This document shows, piece by piece, positions 1-11,355 of a DNA stretch of 64,000 nt. Made by a program: the position numbers and the translations under genes. This DNA comes from Tubiluchus corallicola. Taxonomy: Eukaryota; Priapulida; Priapulimorpha; Priapulimorphida; Tubiluchidae. The stretch's first letter is position 1. Each line of letters begins with the position of its first letter. The notes below the pieces were generated by a model. The model did not search any database. It was not told the DNA's origin and saw only the letters and a program-made list of their open reading frames with translations. The stretch spans positions 64,001-128,000 of the forward strand of contig JAQGDQ010000205.1 in the NCBI GenBank assembly GCA_030141605.1, given 5' to 3'.

Positions 1-1864
1 ATCCTCTGGAATAAGAACTAGAAGATTTTAAAGCAGTTGGTTTGGGTAATATCAGATTTGTGGCAAAGGCATCAGTTCTCCACTCTGCGACTACAGTTTA
101 GTGGAATGTACAGAACATTTCTGTCTTATTGTGTGCTTTATGCTTATCAAAGGGATGTTCTGTTATGCAATATCCCCCGACATATTGGCTTATCTAATTT
201 CAAGCTAGTTGATATATTGTCATGTGAAGTCTCAAGAAGATGTTGAATTGAGGCGATAATTAAAGATCTTTGTTCTTTTGTAGATGACACTAAACGTTTA
301 AACAAGCTGACAACATAATATTGCCCACGTTTTGACAGTATTGGAGTCGTATCACTGTATTCTCTTTATTTTGGCTTTTGTGAAGAAATTCTCCATTGTG
401 ATAAACAGCTCATATTGTATTGATTTAAGAATTTACATGAACATTTTGTCAACAGACATTGATGTGGAGACATGGGGGTATAATGTGGAATGCTAGCTAG
501 ATGTTAGTTTAAACGTGATGGACTCTATATCACGTGCAGAAATTTGATTACAGGATTTTTGTTTTAACTACGTCCATTAAATTAGTCAATTGACGTCCAT
601 CGTGTCCATATTATGTTCATCACATTCATCTGTTTATAATTTGCCCTGTAAGTTACAGTGATAAAAATGTTACCTAATTTATGAAATTAATTTCACGTCA
701 GTTAATAAGTGCTAGGGTGATAAAAATGCTCTTTTCATTCTTCCCTGAAGCAATGTCATATGATCATCATGTCATCAGTTACATACATATATCCATCCGG
801 TGAAATCCCTTTCTGTCAGAGCAAATAACAGCGCTCATTCTACTGCTTGCTTAGTACTAGGCTGTTAATGAATTTAACATAATGTTGCCTTTGAACACAT
901 ATTTTTTACAGAAATATGTACAATTGTATATACATATTATTACCTACAAGCGTTTACAGTAGATACCTTATCATTGTACCTATTGGAACCCTATAATTTT
1001 AAGCTATAGGGACATGCTGGGAAATAAGTTTTTTTAAATCTTAACAGGGTAATAACTTATACTGGCAAATTTCATTAACATTTTGTTAGCTGCTTTTATT
1101 GCAAACTAGCCTAATTGTTTATCTAGGTCACTTTGAACTACTGAATCTTGTTTCAATTTTTTTATTGTAAATTATATGAATATTGTAATGTTATATACCA
1201 ATCAGTCAATAAAGAAAGCACAATACTTAATATGTATGAAAAGTAGCTAAAAGTTATGATTTGAATTTTACGTTAAGCCTACATGATACTTTTTACCATT
1301 GTGTCCTTCAGTAAGCTAACTGCTTGATTTTTTCCACCTTCAAGAGACTTTAATTTTATCTGGGAATAAAATTCACAATTTGATAGCATTTGTTCTTCAG
1401 TCTCAAATGTTTTTACTGCATTTATAGAGTCGATTTTTCATACAATAATCTAAGATCCAAGCGTACAAGGGTTTTTTAGATCTAGTACAAGTTTAGCTTA
1501 AAGGGAAACAGAACCCAATTTTAAACTACATTTAAAATGATCTAATGTATCAAATATTGAAAGAGAATGTGGTTGTTTTTTTAAGAGTGACTTATATGAA
1601 GGAATCATTAGCACAGAAGTTTAATCTCACGTTCGTGCCAAGTTACATGCACGTCACTATGGTCAAATATTGTTATAACACCCCCTTTTTAATGCCAACG
1701 TCGCTTAACAAATGTTTTTCACAAAACAGATTATCTATATTTGCATAAACATTTACACATGTATTAATGCAGCCACGTTATAATGCCAAACTCACTACAA
1801 CGCCTGCTTTCTTGCAGTCCCAAAGTAAGCGTTATAAAGAGGTTTGACTGTACTTAGATTGACA

Positions 1865-2100
1865 CAGTGCCTGCATCTCGGTAATACATTGCACAAAAGG
1901 CAGTACTGTACCTCTCAGTTCAGTTGTCATATAATGCACACATTCGAGAGCTCATGCGTTAGCATAGTGGTAAGGTTGAAATTTGAATTTTAAAGGTAAA
2001 AATTTGCTGAGTTCCTGTGTATCACACTGAATATTGTACAGTATCACACTATTCCAATTTTCGTTACCATACCCCAAACATGTGCAACATGGTTTGCGAA
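1865..2100 (+). repeat. Dispersed repeat family 1, copy 1 of 3
   Basis: This stretch shares ordered blocks with 16140-16390 (minus strand) and 47585-47805 (plus strand): TGCATCTC, then GTACCTCTCA, then TTCGAGAGCTCATGCGT, then an AT-rich segment with TTTGAATTTTAAA, then a block near TTGTACAGTA, and finally AACATGTGCAACA. Spacing is conserved within a few bases over about 230 bp. I cannot assign it to a named family and I see no coding capacity. Confidence 0.65.
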
Positions 2101-2426
2101 ATAATTCTGCTATTAAAATTTATATTCTTGTGGTGACATAATATCACTAACTGAGCTCACCAATCATTAATTACTTAATTACCTGAAACGCTTGTGATGT
2201 TACTGTATACTTTTTACTGTACTTCAAAATAGAAAAATCAGACTGTTTTCATTTGAAATTTTATCAGTAGTACTCAGCTATTTCTAGGTACTTAAATTAA
2301 TATAATTATTGTAAAGAAATGTTACAAATTAATGATGAAATGAACCAATGTTTGTTAGATATTGTGGATTGAGTCCATTGATCAAGCTACCTATAACCAG
2401 TTTGTTAAAATCACTAACTTGTCTGA

Positions 2427-2435
2427 TTTTTGCAG
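2427..2435 (+). promoter_or_regulatory. 3' splice site before CENPN coding exon
   Basis: A T-rich tract ending TTTTTGCAG lies 17 nt before the chosen ATG. It implies a spliced 5' untranslated exon. The donor was not located. Confidence 0.55.
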
Positions 2436-2452
2436 GAAAACACCAATTGACC

Positions 2453-3532
2453 ATGGAGGAGTGCGATTCGAAATTTCTTTCGGCTGTGTTGCATAAACTC
2501 AGTAATAACAAGCCAGTTTTTAAATCTGTTTTGCTTTCCTCTCAGTTTGTTAAGTCTTTAGATGCATGTTCAGATGGCAATTCAATGTTAGATAAAATAG
2601 AGGGCATTTTTACTGCTCATTTGTCCACTAGGGTGCTTTTGCGGAAGTTGGTCGACGCGTTGCAGTCGAATGGCATCACTAATGCTGACATTGTAGAGTT
2701 GGATCTGGAACACATTTATCATAATCCGATGACTCACTTGTGGACTGTGTTGGAATGTACGCCTTGCGCTGACCTACAAGATATCCGACCTGAAAAGCTA
2801 GAGAAAAAATTACGTAAACAGTTTCTTTTGTACTTCGAAACTTCTGTATTGGCAGTGCATCGTTTTAGTACTACACTCTGGATTTCAGTTTGGCTGAGGA
2901 TGCATGATGTGCCATACTGTTCAGCTGATGTTGTTCATGTCGTTCACTCACACCAAGCCCCGTTTCTTTTTACTTCAAAAGTGAAAACTTCTATCAAAGA
3001 TCGTTTCTTTCAGTGTTTTTTAAATGCCTTGAAGTTTACTTGCTTGAAAGACTCGCAGCTTTCTGGTCATTGTCTTCAGTCGCTTGCACGGCTCACCGAG
3101 AACAAGTACACAAAGGATGGAATAAAAAAGTACGATATTAATTTGCATGTTCAACGAAGGAGTACCAGTAAGACACATAAGCGCCCGCTGTCTGCAGATG
3201 AGAGTGATATCTATGAAAATGATGAAGAACATGCTAAAAGAAAAGCATATGTAGAACGTGAGTTTGGCAATGACCTACCAGTAATTGAGACTCTAGATTA
3301 TAAATTGGAAACCGCATTTCGTGGCAGTTCATATGTGCCACAATTGGCGGGCGACAAGCGCATTTTTAAGTGTCGTGTAACTTTTAACGGAAAAGACGTT
3401 TTAGCTGGTCTTAAGGGATTGGTGGAAATCGGTGTTGCTTCAGCGCCTCTTTTACCACATGTGTCCAGTGTATTGCACAGAGGACAAAACAGCTACATCT
3501 TACAAGACAAAAAAACAAGAGAGCCAAATTAA
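2453..3532 (+). CDS. CENPN: Centromere protein N (CENP-N) homologue, single coding exon
   Basis: CENP-N binds CENP-A nucleosomes and, with CENP-L, belongs to the constitutive centromere-associated network at kinetochores. The 359-residue product is recognised mainly from its C-terminal third. FG-x-LPxIE leading into DYKLETAF (about residues 270-289) and the closing segment GLVEIGVASAPLLPHVSSVL followed by NSYILQDK match the order and spacing of vertebrate CENP-N (339 residues in human). The middle block with SHQAPFLFTS also aligns. Residues about 235-268 form a basic then acidic, probably disordered linker that accounts for the extra length. I chose ATG 2453 because it lies in ACCATGG just after a strong acceptor (TTTTTGCAG at 2427-2435); the frame stays open upstream to 2348 but that part reads as intron. 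The coding region has no intron, unlike the vertebrate gene. Confidence 0.85.
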   Translation: MEECDSKFLSAVLHKLSNNKPVFKSVLLSSQFVKSLDACSDGNSMLDKIEGIFTAHLSTRVLLRKLVDALQSNGITNADIVELDLEHIYHNPMTHLWTVLECTPCADLQDIRPEKLEKKLRKQFLLYFETSVLAVHRFSTTLWISVWLRMHDVPYCSADVVHVVHSHQAPFLFTSKVKTSIKDRFFQCFLNALKFTCLKDSQLSGHCLQSLARLTENKYTKDGIKKYDINLHVQRRSTSKTHKRPLSADESDIYENDEEHAKRKAYVEREFGNDLPVIETLDYKLETAFRGSSYVPQLAGDKRIFKCRVTFNGKDVLAGLKGLVEIGVASAPLLPHVSSVLHRGQNSYILQDKKTREPN

Positions 3533-4134
3533 ACATCCACAGTTTTTTAGTGTTGAGTTGTCTGAACTGAATTCCTCAAAGGTGTGAGTCAACTTAGTAA
3601 CTAGTGCTTGGTAGATATATGATATCTACAAAATTTGCAAATACTGTACAGTAACGTGTATATATACAATGTAAATATTTTTACACAGTTTTTGAAAAAT
3701 TTCATATCCAATGACCCTTTTTCATAGTTTCACTGTAAGCATGTGCAGTTGTTGTACGTCAAAGGTAAAGTGCGCGCGCCACATTGACGTGTCTTAGCTA
3801 CAACTGTCACATGACGTGGGTAAAGCAAAGCCGTTCTGCCGTGTCAGGTTCAGTAACCTCAGTTGTTTTAATTTGACTTTATTTAATTATGTATTAGTCT
3901 GTGCGTAGAGTGATTTACTAGCAGGATCGTGCTTAGGAACAAGAAAAAACGAACTAGGTAAAGTTCTAGCTAGCTGTTTAACTGTTAGATTACAATAGCA
4001 TGGACAGCGAGGCATTGTCAAATATACACAAATGCGTTGTCTGGTTCACTTAACCTTTGACCTTTTCACCATTATCATCAATCGTGGGAATTGTGAAAAG
4101 GTTTAGTTTATTTGGTTTACAGATGTTTACTTAA

Positions 4135-4140
4135 AATAAA
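4135..4140 (+). terminator. Candidate CENPN polyadenylation signal
   Basis: AATAAA about 600 nt after the CENPN stop, in AT-rich sequence on the same strand. It is the first canonical hexamer I noticed downstream; other signals cannot be excluded. Confidence 0.3.
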
Positions 4141-4624
4141 TTAGCATTCTGTGTATGCATTTCCAACTCTAGTAACTTGTTAATACCTTATTTGGTGATA
4201 TCGCCTCATAATTAAAGACTGGTTAAGGGAAAATTTCCATGGAACATTAAAGGAAATGCCAAGTCTGCTGCGTTTATTTCACTCTGTTCACAAAAAAATG
4301 TTGGAAATATTTGTAATAAAAGTACGACAAGTTCTTATAATTAGTAAAATAATCACATAAGTTGCGATCATTTCATGCAGCACCCATTTTTCCACCGGTA
4401 GCGTCATTTGTTAACTGAAGAAAAGCAACCCGTTGTCAGTTTCCATCAAAAACAATAGTATAATAACTTTACAAAAAATTCGTTAATTTAGCATTGGAAA
4501 CTTTTAATGGCAACTTTTTCAACTACTTTGAGTCTTCAGAATCAAAGTTAATTCTGATGCGCCAAGGCATTGATAAGTTAATTGATATTACAAGCCTGTA
4601 ATATAAGCTGAAATAGGCAATTCT

Positions 4625-4703
4625 GATTATCCGGGCCGACTTTCTGGGCTATCCAGAGTTTCAGATTTTTTTACCTCTTAGAACGGGGCGTGTCCGGATA
4701 ATC
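4625..4703. repeat. Small pogo/Tigger-like inverted repeat
   Basis: GATTATCCGG at 4625-4634 is matched by its exact reverse complement at 4694-4703. GATTATCCGG-type ends are common in pogo/Tigger DNA transposons, so this is probably a tiny deletion derivative or a fused pair of ends. No clear TA duplications were identified. Confidence 0.4.
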
Positions 4704-4819
4704 AAAGTCCTGTTGTGCTTTTTTATTTTATCCCCTTATCTGCGCAACTGTGAGCTATACTGCTAAATTTCACGAATGTAAAATCTTCCTACGTAAGACT
4801 TCATCGTGGCGAAGGAGGC

Positions 4820-4868
4820 GTCAACTCAAGTGCCATCCCAGGCATCAGAAGCTCTAGCTACGCCACTG
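4820..4868. mobile_element. hAT-type transposon end, remnant
   Basis: The reverse complement of 4854-4868 reads CAGTGGCGTAGCTAG, a terminal inverted repeat typical of many animal hAT elements. The other end is not clear; CGTGGCGAAGGAGG near 4824 may be a degraded partner. Confidence 0.35.
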
Positions 4869-6748
4869 TAAATTATGGATATTTGCTGTTAAAAACGACA
4901 CAATAAATGATTATGCACCATTTTTTACTGAAAACTTGATCCTTTGCGATGCATGAAAACATAAGTGAAACAAGTCACTTGAAATGCAATATTCACGAAA
5001 GACACAGTTGTGGCGACTTCTTGACTGCCACCAGCCAGCAGCTTTTAATTGCAGTTCTTAATGTATATAATACACATTATATACATGTATATGGCTTACA
5101 TAACGTGGTGTGACTGGTAAATTTACATTGCTATATAAAATGAGAGGGGAAGAGATGGGAGGAAAGAAGGAAGGAAAAAGAGACACAGAGAGAGAGGAGG
5201 GGACAGAAAAATAATACATGTTGTGAATGAAATAGTTCTATATGCGACCAAGGATCCAATGAACTTGAACCATCAAAAAACTAAAAAAGCGACTGAGACT
5301 ACAGTACATTTATTTCTATAAATTTGACAAACTGGTATACAGCACTCAATGACAAAACATACTTGAACTACACTCGTTATACAAATGGTTGATAGTAGGA
5401 TTGAGAATCTTCTTCAGTATCAACATAGTTATCTAAGATGTGGTGCCCAAATCTTTAAACGTCTTTTCAATCTGTCTGCTTGATGGGTACCCTAATATCT
5501 CGTGCCCGAGTGAGCCAGCACCCTTCCCCTTCTGCTTGTAATGAGAAACTCTAACTACACAGCAGTATTATGGGCTATTCTAAAGGGAAACCGTCTTTAC
5601 GCTAACAGTTGAATTTAAGTTTATTTTAACTACAGTATACAGATGCACATTGGAAAATGCTTCATCTTTTGCTGAAAAAGTAACTTTATCCTTCAATGAA
5701 AACGATTTGTCATATTTTAAAGTGCTTTGCTTTTCCATTAGATTGGTATTTATTAGCCTATATGGACATATTAAGTATATAAAACATCCATTTTGTGTTT
5801 TCCCCACACACCCACAGACAGCAGATTAATCAGTGGGTGAGGCTTGTAGTTTCTTATCAACCTATATATCGCCTACGTACAACCGTATATATATCCGTTT
5901 ATACAAATAGATGTACAAGTTTCTCACTCGTAAGCCTATATCGTCACAAGAAATAAGTTACAGACCTCAATTGGAAACGAGTTCTATTTCTCAGTCCGCG
6001 CGGTCATTTTTTTGGAGAGAAGCAATTTTAATTTAAAGTTTTAAACAAATTTACCAAAATAACGCATAAATTAGCATAATATTAAAGCTATGCTATAAGA
6101 CAAGCTAAAGCGATTGTCGCAGCCGTGAATACCGATTGTACCGTGAATAATACAATCGGTATAATGTGCTTAAAATCGCAACGTAAGTTACGCAAATAAA
6201 AAGCGCTATCACTTCCGTTTAATCAAACAAATCACATCTCAAAAAATGAGTGAGAGACGCTGCAGTCTCGATCTACGAATCAATTTTATTTGACCAGGAT
6301 CTAACGTGTTTGTGAGTAAATTAAAATACACAAAGGCAGAGCAGCCAAATACCCACACAAGTCCTTCTAAAGGCAGCTTTACACTGTTCAAATAAGTACT
6401 CAAAGTGATTTTTACTCTTGCTGGCTCCAGGTGAACAGCATTTCAGCAGAATTCAAGCACCCATGGATTTAGCGTAATTTGCATGTATAATATTTTTTGC
6501 TGGTGACGAGAACTCTTATGAACGATCAAAATTGAGTTAAATATGATCAAACATCTTATAAAAAACTGGAGAGTGTTATATTGAATATTGAATGTTGATG
6601 TTGAACGTTGATTCTGAGGGACAATGTTGCAACTTATGAATGAAATTGCAATTAGCAGTTTCCTCGACTCTATTCTGAACATTTGCTACTCGAGAGCATT
6701 ATTTTGTGCCTATTAAAGCAACATTCTGTACTGCTGCAATACTGCACG

Positions 6749-9700
6749 ATGTTGATTATTCTGCTGGTAACTGTGTTCATAACTGGCTATGTTGTAAATG
6801 GATATAATATTGACACTGATCATGCAATCATATTTCATGGATCTAATGGTAGTTATTTTGGATATGCAGTTAGACTGTTGGCTAATTCAGAAGGGACATG
6901 GGTGCTTGTTGGTGCACCAAAATCTGAATCTCTTTATATTCCAAGAACCGTAATTCAACCCGGTGCCATGTATCAATGTCCAGTTAGTGGTGCATCAGAT
7001 TCTTGCACAGAAGTAGAAGTGGATAACACAGGCAATCTCTGCATGGAAACTGAAACTAGCGGGACAGAATCACAGTGCTTTACAACAGTTAATGAATCAA
7101 CAACATTTTTGTGGCACAAGAAAGATTATCAGTTCTTGGGTGCCAGCATTGCTGTACAAACAAGCGGACAAAACAGGGTGACAGTCTGTGCTCCACGCTG
7201 GATTAATCAAGCCTACAAGGAGAAACCATTCGGAGAATACTTGATGAACGGGTATTGTTGGGAACTTAATCGTGAGCTAGAATTTTCATCTGTCACACCG
7301 CTCCATCCACTTAGAGATGTTGATAAGCAAATTCTTAATGGTATTTACCTGTACGCTGATGGAATGACAGGTATGGCCTCAGATTATCCAAAAGCCACTT
7401 CTGACAACACTTTGCTGCTAGCTGCGCCCGGAGTGTGGAGTTTTACGGGAAGTGTTGTCGAATATCCTAATGGAAGAAATGATATGACAATACCACTGCC
7501 TAATGCAGTTCCCAGCGATGGATACATGGGTTATGCTATTGACTCTGGTGTATTCTTTCCCGACAGGAAAACTATAATTGTAGCTGGAGCACCAAGAGTA
7601 CCTCGTAAAGGTAACTATGGTACCGTATTTCTTTACAGTGGAAATTTTGATGTCATTCTAATGAAGGTCGGGAGAATTACTGGTGAATATTTTGGTGCTG
7701 CTGTAGCTGCTGTTGATGTCAACAACGATGGATTAGATGATCTCATTGTAGGTGGCCCATACTACTATACAGATGATATGGTAGACATAGGCAGAGTGTA
7801 CGTATATATGAACACTGGAAGTGGGAATGACCCACTAAGAGAGCATGAGAGTAAATTGTATGGTTCTATATCTCTGAAGTCTAGATTTGGTTCGGCCATT
7901 GCGGGTGCTGGAGATCTTGACCTAGATGGCTTTCAAGACATCGCAGTTGGAGCCCCATTTGAGGAAGATGGACAGGGTGCTATTTATATCTACATGGGAA
8001 TGGCTGAAGGAATTCACCAACAGTATTCACAGAGAATCTCCGCATCGCTCATCAATTCGAACATGATGGGATTTGGTTGGAGTTTGTCAAACAGCATGGA
8101 CATTGACAGTAACAACTATCCTGATTTAGCAGTTGGTGCATTCCAGTCAGATCACGCAGTCTTACTACGTACAAAGTCACTTCTGCATTTCAACACCACT
8201 CTGCAGTTTTTTCCGCCTACCATTGTGCCAAATAAAACTGAATGTGCTAACTCAAATGCAAAAATCTCTTGTGTGAATGTGACGATCTGTTGGCGCTACA
8301 ATGGAAAGTTTGTTTCTGATTCACAAGGTATTGTCTATTCAGTAGCAATAACATCTAACACTGTATACTTTACGCGAGCATATTTCGCAATTAACAACAA
8401 TATAATAACAAATATTACTTCAAACAAAACCCTCAGCAAAGACGTTACATCTTGTGATCAGTTTGTTATTTATGTTAATTATTCTAACAATGATGTGTAC
8501 ACACCAGTAAACCTTAACCTGCACTATAATGTTGCCAATGGTCAAGGCAACCAATTTGATTTGCCACCTGCAATTTCTCGGGATTCGTTAACAGAGGCAG
8601 ACTATGCACTCAAATTCCTCACCGACTGCGGCGCTGATGATATTTGTACAGCTGATTTAGAAATTGAAGTTGAACACAGTCTTCAAGAAGACCATGTGTT
8701 GGTTGGCAGAGACAAACAATTAGGTTTCCATATTTCAGTGAAAAACAATGGTGAAGATGCGTACAATACAGTTGTCATCGTAGAACATCCAGAAGTTGCA
8801 AAATTTATCAGAGCTCAAAGCCAAAGTGCAAACTACTTCGTGTCCTGCTTTTCCTCAGTAAACAGTAATGAGACTTACAGCTTGTTGTGTGAAATAGCAA
8901 ATCCCTTGCCAAAGTCATCAGTCGTCGACTTTATAATTGAATTTGACATAAGCACATTAGAAAGTGAACAAAACATATCATTTACAATGCAAGCTGTAAC
9001 AGACAGTCACGAAAAGAATGACACACTAAATGACAACTATTTATCATTTACAATACCTGTGAAAACCGAAACAGATGTGCAATTATCAAGCTTCTCGCGG
9101 CCAACAGAACTTGTGTATGGTGAAAGAATCTATACAGCCGAACCGAATCCGCCATCAGGATTGGAAGGCTATAGTACAGAATTAATTCACACGTATGACT
9201 TACACAACAGAGGCCAGGTGACCGTAAATATGGCAACTCTAACCATCCGGTGGCCGTACTTAATGCCTGACAATACAAACCTGGTACAATTCATTAGCTT
9301 TAACACTGGTACAAATACAATCGTTTGCAATGAAACACAGATTCTATTTGATGTTGGAAAATCGTCATCGGTAGATCAGGGCATTCAATTTGGCCCCATT
9401 GAGGAATTGCTAAAACTGGAGGACAATTTTAACTGTGTCACTACCAAATGCATTACATTTTATTGTCAAGTTGCTCAACTTCGACCAGAAGACGTTGCTT
9501 ATTTGTCGATAACAGTGCGTATAAATGAAGGAGTCTTATTAAAAATGCAGTCACTGAGTATTCCATTCGTTGATAGTACAAAGCTTTACATTACTAGTCA
9601 GGGAAGACTAGATGTTTTGAATGAAGATGCAGAAGCATCGAGGTTTGTGGAAACTGTGACAGCTCTCATCCAAGAAACTGAACCAGAACAAAAAGAAAGA

Positions 9701-10015
9701 ATTGCTATATGGGTCATAATAGTTGCAGTTCTGGGTGGTTTATTTTTGCTTTTGATACTTATCTTAATTCTTATCAAATGCGGCTTCTTTGAGCGCAAAC
9801 AAAAGAAAGAGTTAGCCGAGTTGAAACGACAAGACAGCCAGAGACAAGCGTCAACTGTTTATGAAAAAACAGACACCAAAGAAACGAAACCAATGTCTCC
9901 ACTTTCACCAGCATACCAAAATACACCGATAGACTTTTATGGAGATGGGCATTCTTTAGAGGCGAGGCCGATATCACTCACCCTGGGTGATACACCAGAT
10001 GTTTGTGATGTTTGA
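6749..10015 (+). CDS. Integrin alpha chain, intronless, without I-domain
   Basis: Predicted 1088-residue single-pass receptor subunit that would pair with an integrin beta chain to bind matrix or cell ligands. Residues 1-18 are a signal peptide (MLIILLVTVFITGYVVNG). The extracellular part begins with a beta-propeller of FG-GAP repeats, seen in YFGYAVRLL, the GAP motifs, and three Ca-binding loops: DVNNDGLDDLIVG (about 322), DLDLDGFQDIAVG (about 388) and DIDSNNYPDLAVG (about 450). No I-domain interrupts the propeller. Long thigh/calf beta-sandwich regions follow. The membrane helix spans about 984-1009, followed by KCGFFERK, a variant of the GFFKR motif that contacts beta, and a tail of about 70 residues with SPAYQNTPIDFYG. 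I chose ATG 6749 because the open frame upstream starts at a TTG and the signal peptide begins here. A complete alpha chain in one exon is unusual, since vertebrate genes have roughly 30 exons. Ligand class cannot be told. Confidence 0.95.
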   Translation: MLIILLVTVFITGYVVNGYNIDTDHAIIFHGSNGSYFGYAVRLLANSEGTWVLVGAPKSESLYIPRTVIQPGAMYQCPVSGASDSCTEVEVDNTGNLCMETETSGTESQCFTTVNESTTFLWHKKDYQFLGASIAVQTSGQNRVTVCAPRWINQAYKEKPFGEYLMNGYCWELNRELEFSSVTPLHPLRDVDKQILNGIYLYADGMTGMASDYPKATSDNTLLLAAPGVWSFTGSVVEYPNGRNDMTIPLPNAVPSDGYMGYAIDSGVFFPDRKTIIVAGAPRVPRKGNYGTVFLYSGNFDVILMKVGRITGEYFGAAVAAVDVNNDGLDDLIVGGPYYYTDDMVDIGRVYVYMNTGSGNDPLREHESKLYGSISLKSRFGSAIAGAGDLDLDGFQDIAVGAPFEEDGQGAIYIYMGMAEGIHQQYSQRISASLINSNMMGFGWSLSNSMDIDSNNYPDLAVGAFQSDHAVLLRTKSLLHFNTTLQFFPPTIVPNKTECANSNAKISCVNVTICWRYNGKFVSDSQGIVYSVAITSNTVYFTRAYFAINNNIITNITSNKTLSKDVTSCDQFVIYVNYSNNDVYTPVNLNLHYNVANGQGNQFDLPPAISRDSLTEADYALKFLTDCGADDICTADLEIEVEHSLQEDHVLVGRDKQLGFHISVKNNGEDAYNTVVIVEHPEVAKFIRAQSQSANYFVSCFSSVNSNETYSLLCEIANPLPKSSVVDFIIEFDISTLESEQNISFTMQAVTDSHEKNDTLNDNYLSFTIPVKTETDVQLSSFSRPTELVYGERIYTAEPNPPSGLEGYSTELIHTYDLHNRGQVTVNMATLTIRWPYLMPDNTNLVQFISFNTGTNTIVCNETQILFDVGKSSSVDQGIQFGPIEELLKLEDNFNCVTTKCITFYCQVAQLRPEDVAYLSITVRINEGVLLKMQSLSIPFVDSTKLYITSQGRLDVLNEDAEASRFVETVTALIQETEPEQKERIAIWVIIVAVLGGLFLLLILILILIKCGFFERKQKKELAELKRQDSQRQASTVYEKTDTKETKPMSPLSPAYQNTPIDFYGDGHSLEARPISLTLGDTPDVCDV

Positions 10016-10217
10016 TGAATTCAAATGTGAATGACAGATATTTGTAGTTACATGCAGAAAACCTCGATCCTGTTCGCCTGCCTTTATACCCGAGCTAGGA
10101 AACTGTGGAATTGTTAAATTCAAATTTTCGAAGATTGCTAGAACCAATATTTTGTAAAGTATAATATGTAACTTGTAATTTTGCAGATTCTGTGATTCAT
10201 AAAAGATCATTTCACAG

Positions 10218-10311
10218 CTTTTAACTATCAAAACCAATTATCTTGTTAGTGATTTTGTAAACGTCACGATACAAGATCATTGACAAGATAATTGGTTTTG
10301 ATAGTTAAAAG
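10218..10311 (+). ncRNA. 94-nt near-perfect hairpin in integrin 3' flank (candidate small-RNA precursor)
   Basis: 10218-10246 and 10283-10311 are perfect 29-nt reverse complements. Inside them, 10247-10259 can pair with 10270-10282 over 13 positions: 10 Watson-Crick and 3 G.U on the plus-strand RNA. That leaves a 10-nt loop (10260-10269). The total is a 42-bp stem without bulges, about 200 nt after the integrin stop and in the same orientation. On the opposite strand the three wobbles would be A.C mismatches, so the plus-strand transcript folds better. Length and shape fit a microRNA precursor or another Dicer substrate. The alternative is a very small foldback transposon; I found no target-site duplication. 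Confidence 0.4.
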
Positions 10312-11355
10312 TCGCATTTGATATTTATTAACTGTAATGTTGTACATGGAACTATTGATGAGCATAAAGGAAAATGAATATTAGTCACTAAATGTGCATA
10401 CCTTAAATTATTTATTTGTGGTTTCACACAACCTTCTTAATAACAAGTTTGCTGACAAACGCAACACTTCCTATGTAGTGAGTTTTCGTTTAACAACCAA
10501 ACATGTACATTTTAACAACTTAACAATGTCACAATTTATTGTTTCATTCTGTGTTGTATTTATTGATTGGGACTACAAAAATATTTCAAAGTAAAATGTT
10601 TTTTTCCAGAGTACGAAAAGTGGGTAAACCAAGGGTAAAATTAAGCCAAAATATCATTGACACAAACTGTGATATGTACGCAAGTTGCAAAAACGTTAAA
10701 AAAATTCTCATTGTTGTCAACCTTATGATTAATTTTCTCATAACAGTATAGTGCACTGGAAATCAATTATTTTAAGGAATTTAAGCATCATTATGTGAAA
10801 TGATACAGTACTGCCAGAACCTGCGAGGAAGCAGAATCAAAGTTAATCTAGCAACAAGTTAGAAAATAATAATAAAAATAACTCATGAAAGTTAATTACA
10901 GTAAATCTAATCAACAACAATTAAATATGTAAATGAAAACCAGGCAAATCAGGAATCCTTGCAATCCTTGCAAGTTGAAAAGGAACGAATCATACCAATG
11001 AACTATGGGTCAAAGAGAAACCATTTCATAGATAAGAGTTTTTATGGTACTAGGTTGTTTTAAGGTACCGGTAAAGCAGTAAAAACCTGAGTAATTAGTG
11101 ATAAATATATGCACTCAGCAGGTAGATTTTAAGCACAGTATGTTATAAACGAGATAAGCAACAATTTGATGCTATAACAGTCTAAACTATGTCTGTACCT
11201 AGATGTTTAAGCACACATATAGTAGGAAATTACATGACTAACGCACAACAATCTTATGCAAATTGTGTGATTGACTACTGTAATAACATTTCAACAACTA
11301 GTTATGTTTTATCTTTTAGTAAACAAATAATTCAATAACCCTTATAAAACATTTG

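Larger units (their letters stand above)
1..2452. other. AT-rich intergenic DNA upstream of CENPN
   Basis: I see no convincing exon here; the short open frames lack family resemblance. The last part (about 2300-2435) reads as an intron ending in a polypyrimidine tract and TTTTTGCAG at 2427-2435, so the CENPN transcript probably has an untranslated first exon somewhere in this stretch. A copy of a dispersed repeat occupies about 1865-2100 and is listed separately. Confidence 0.5.
3533..6748. other. Intergenic region between CENPN and the integrin gene
   Basis: No convincing gene. It holds the CENPN 3' flank, a Tigger/pogo-like inverted repeat at 4625-4703, a hAT-type end at about 4820-4868, a GA-rich purine tract at about 5145-5215, and the presumed promoter and 5' UTR of the integrin gene. 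Short open frames here, such as the minus-strand one at 5580-5807, show no family resemblance. Confidence 0.5.
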
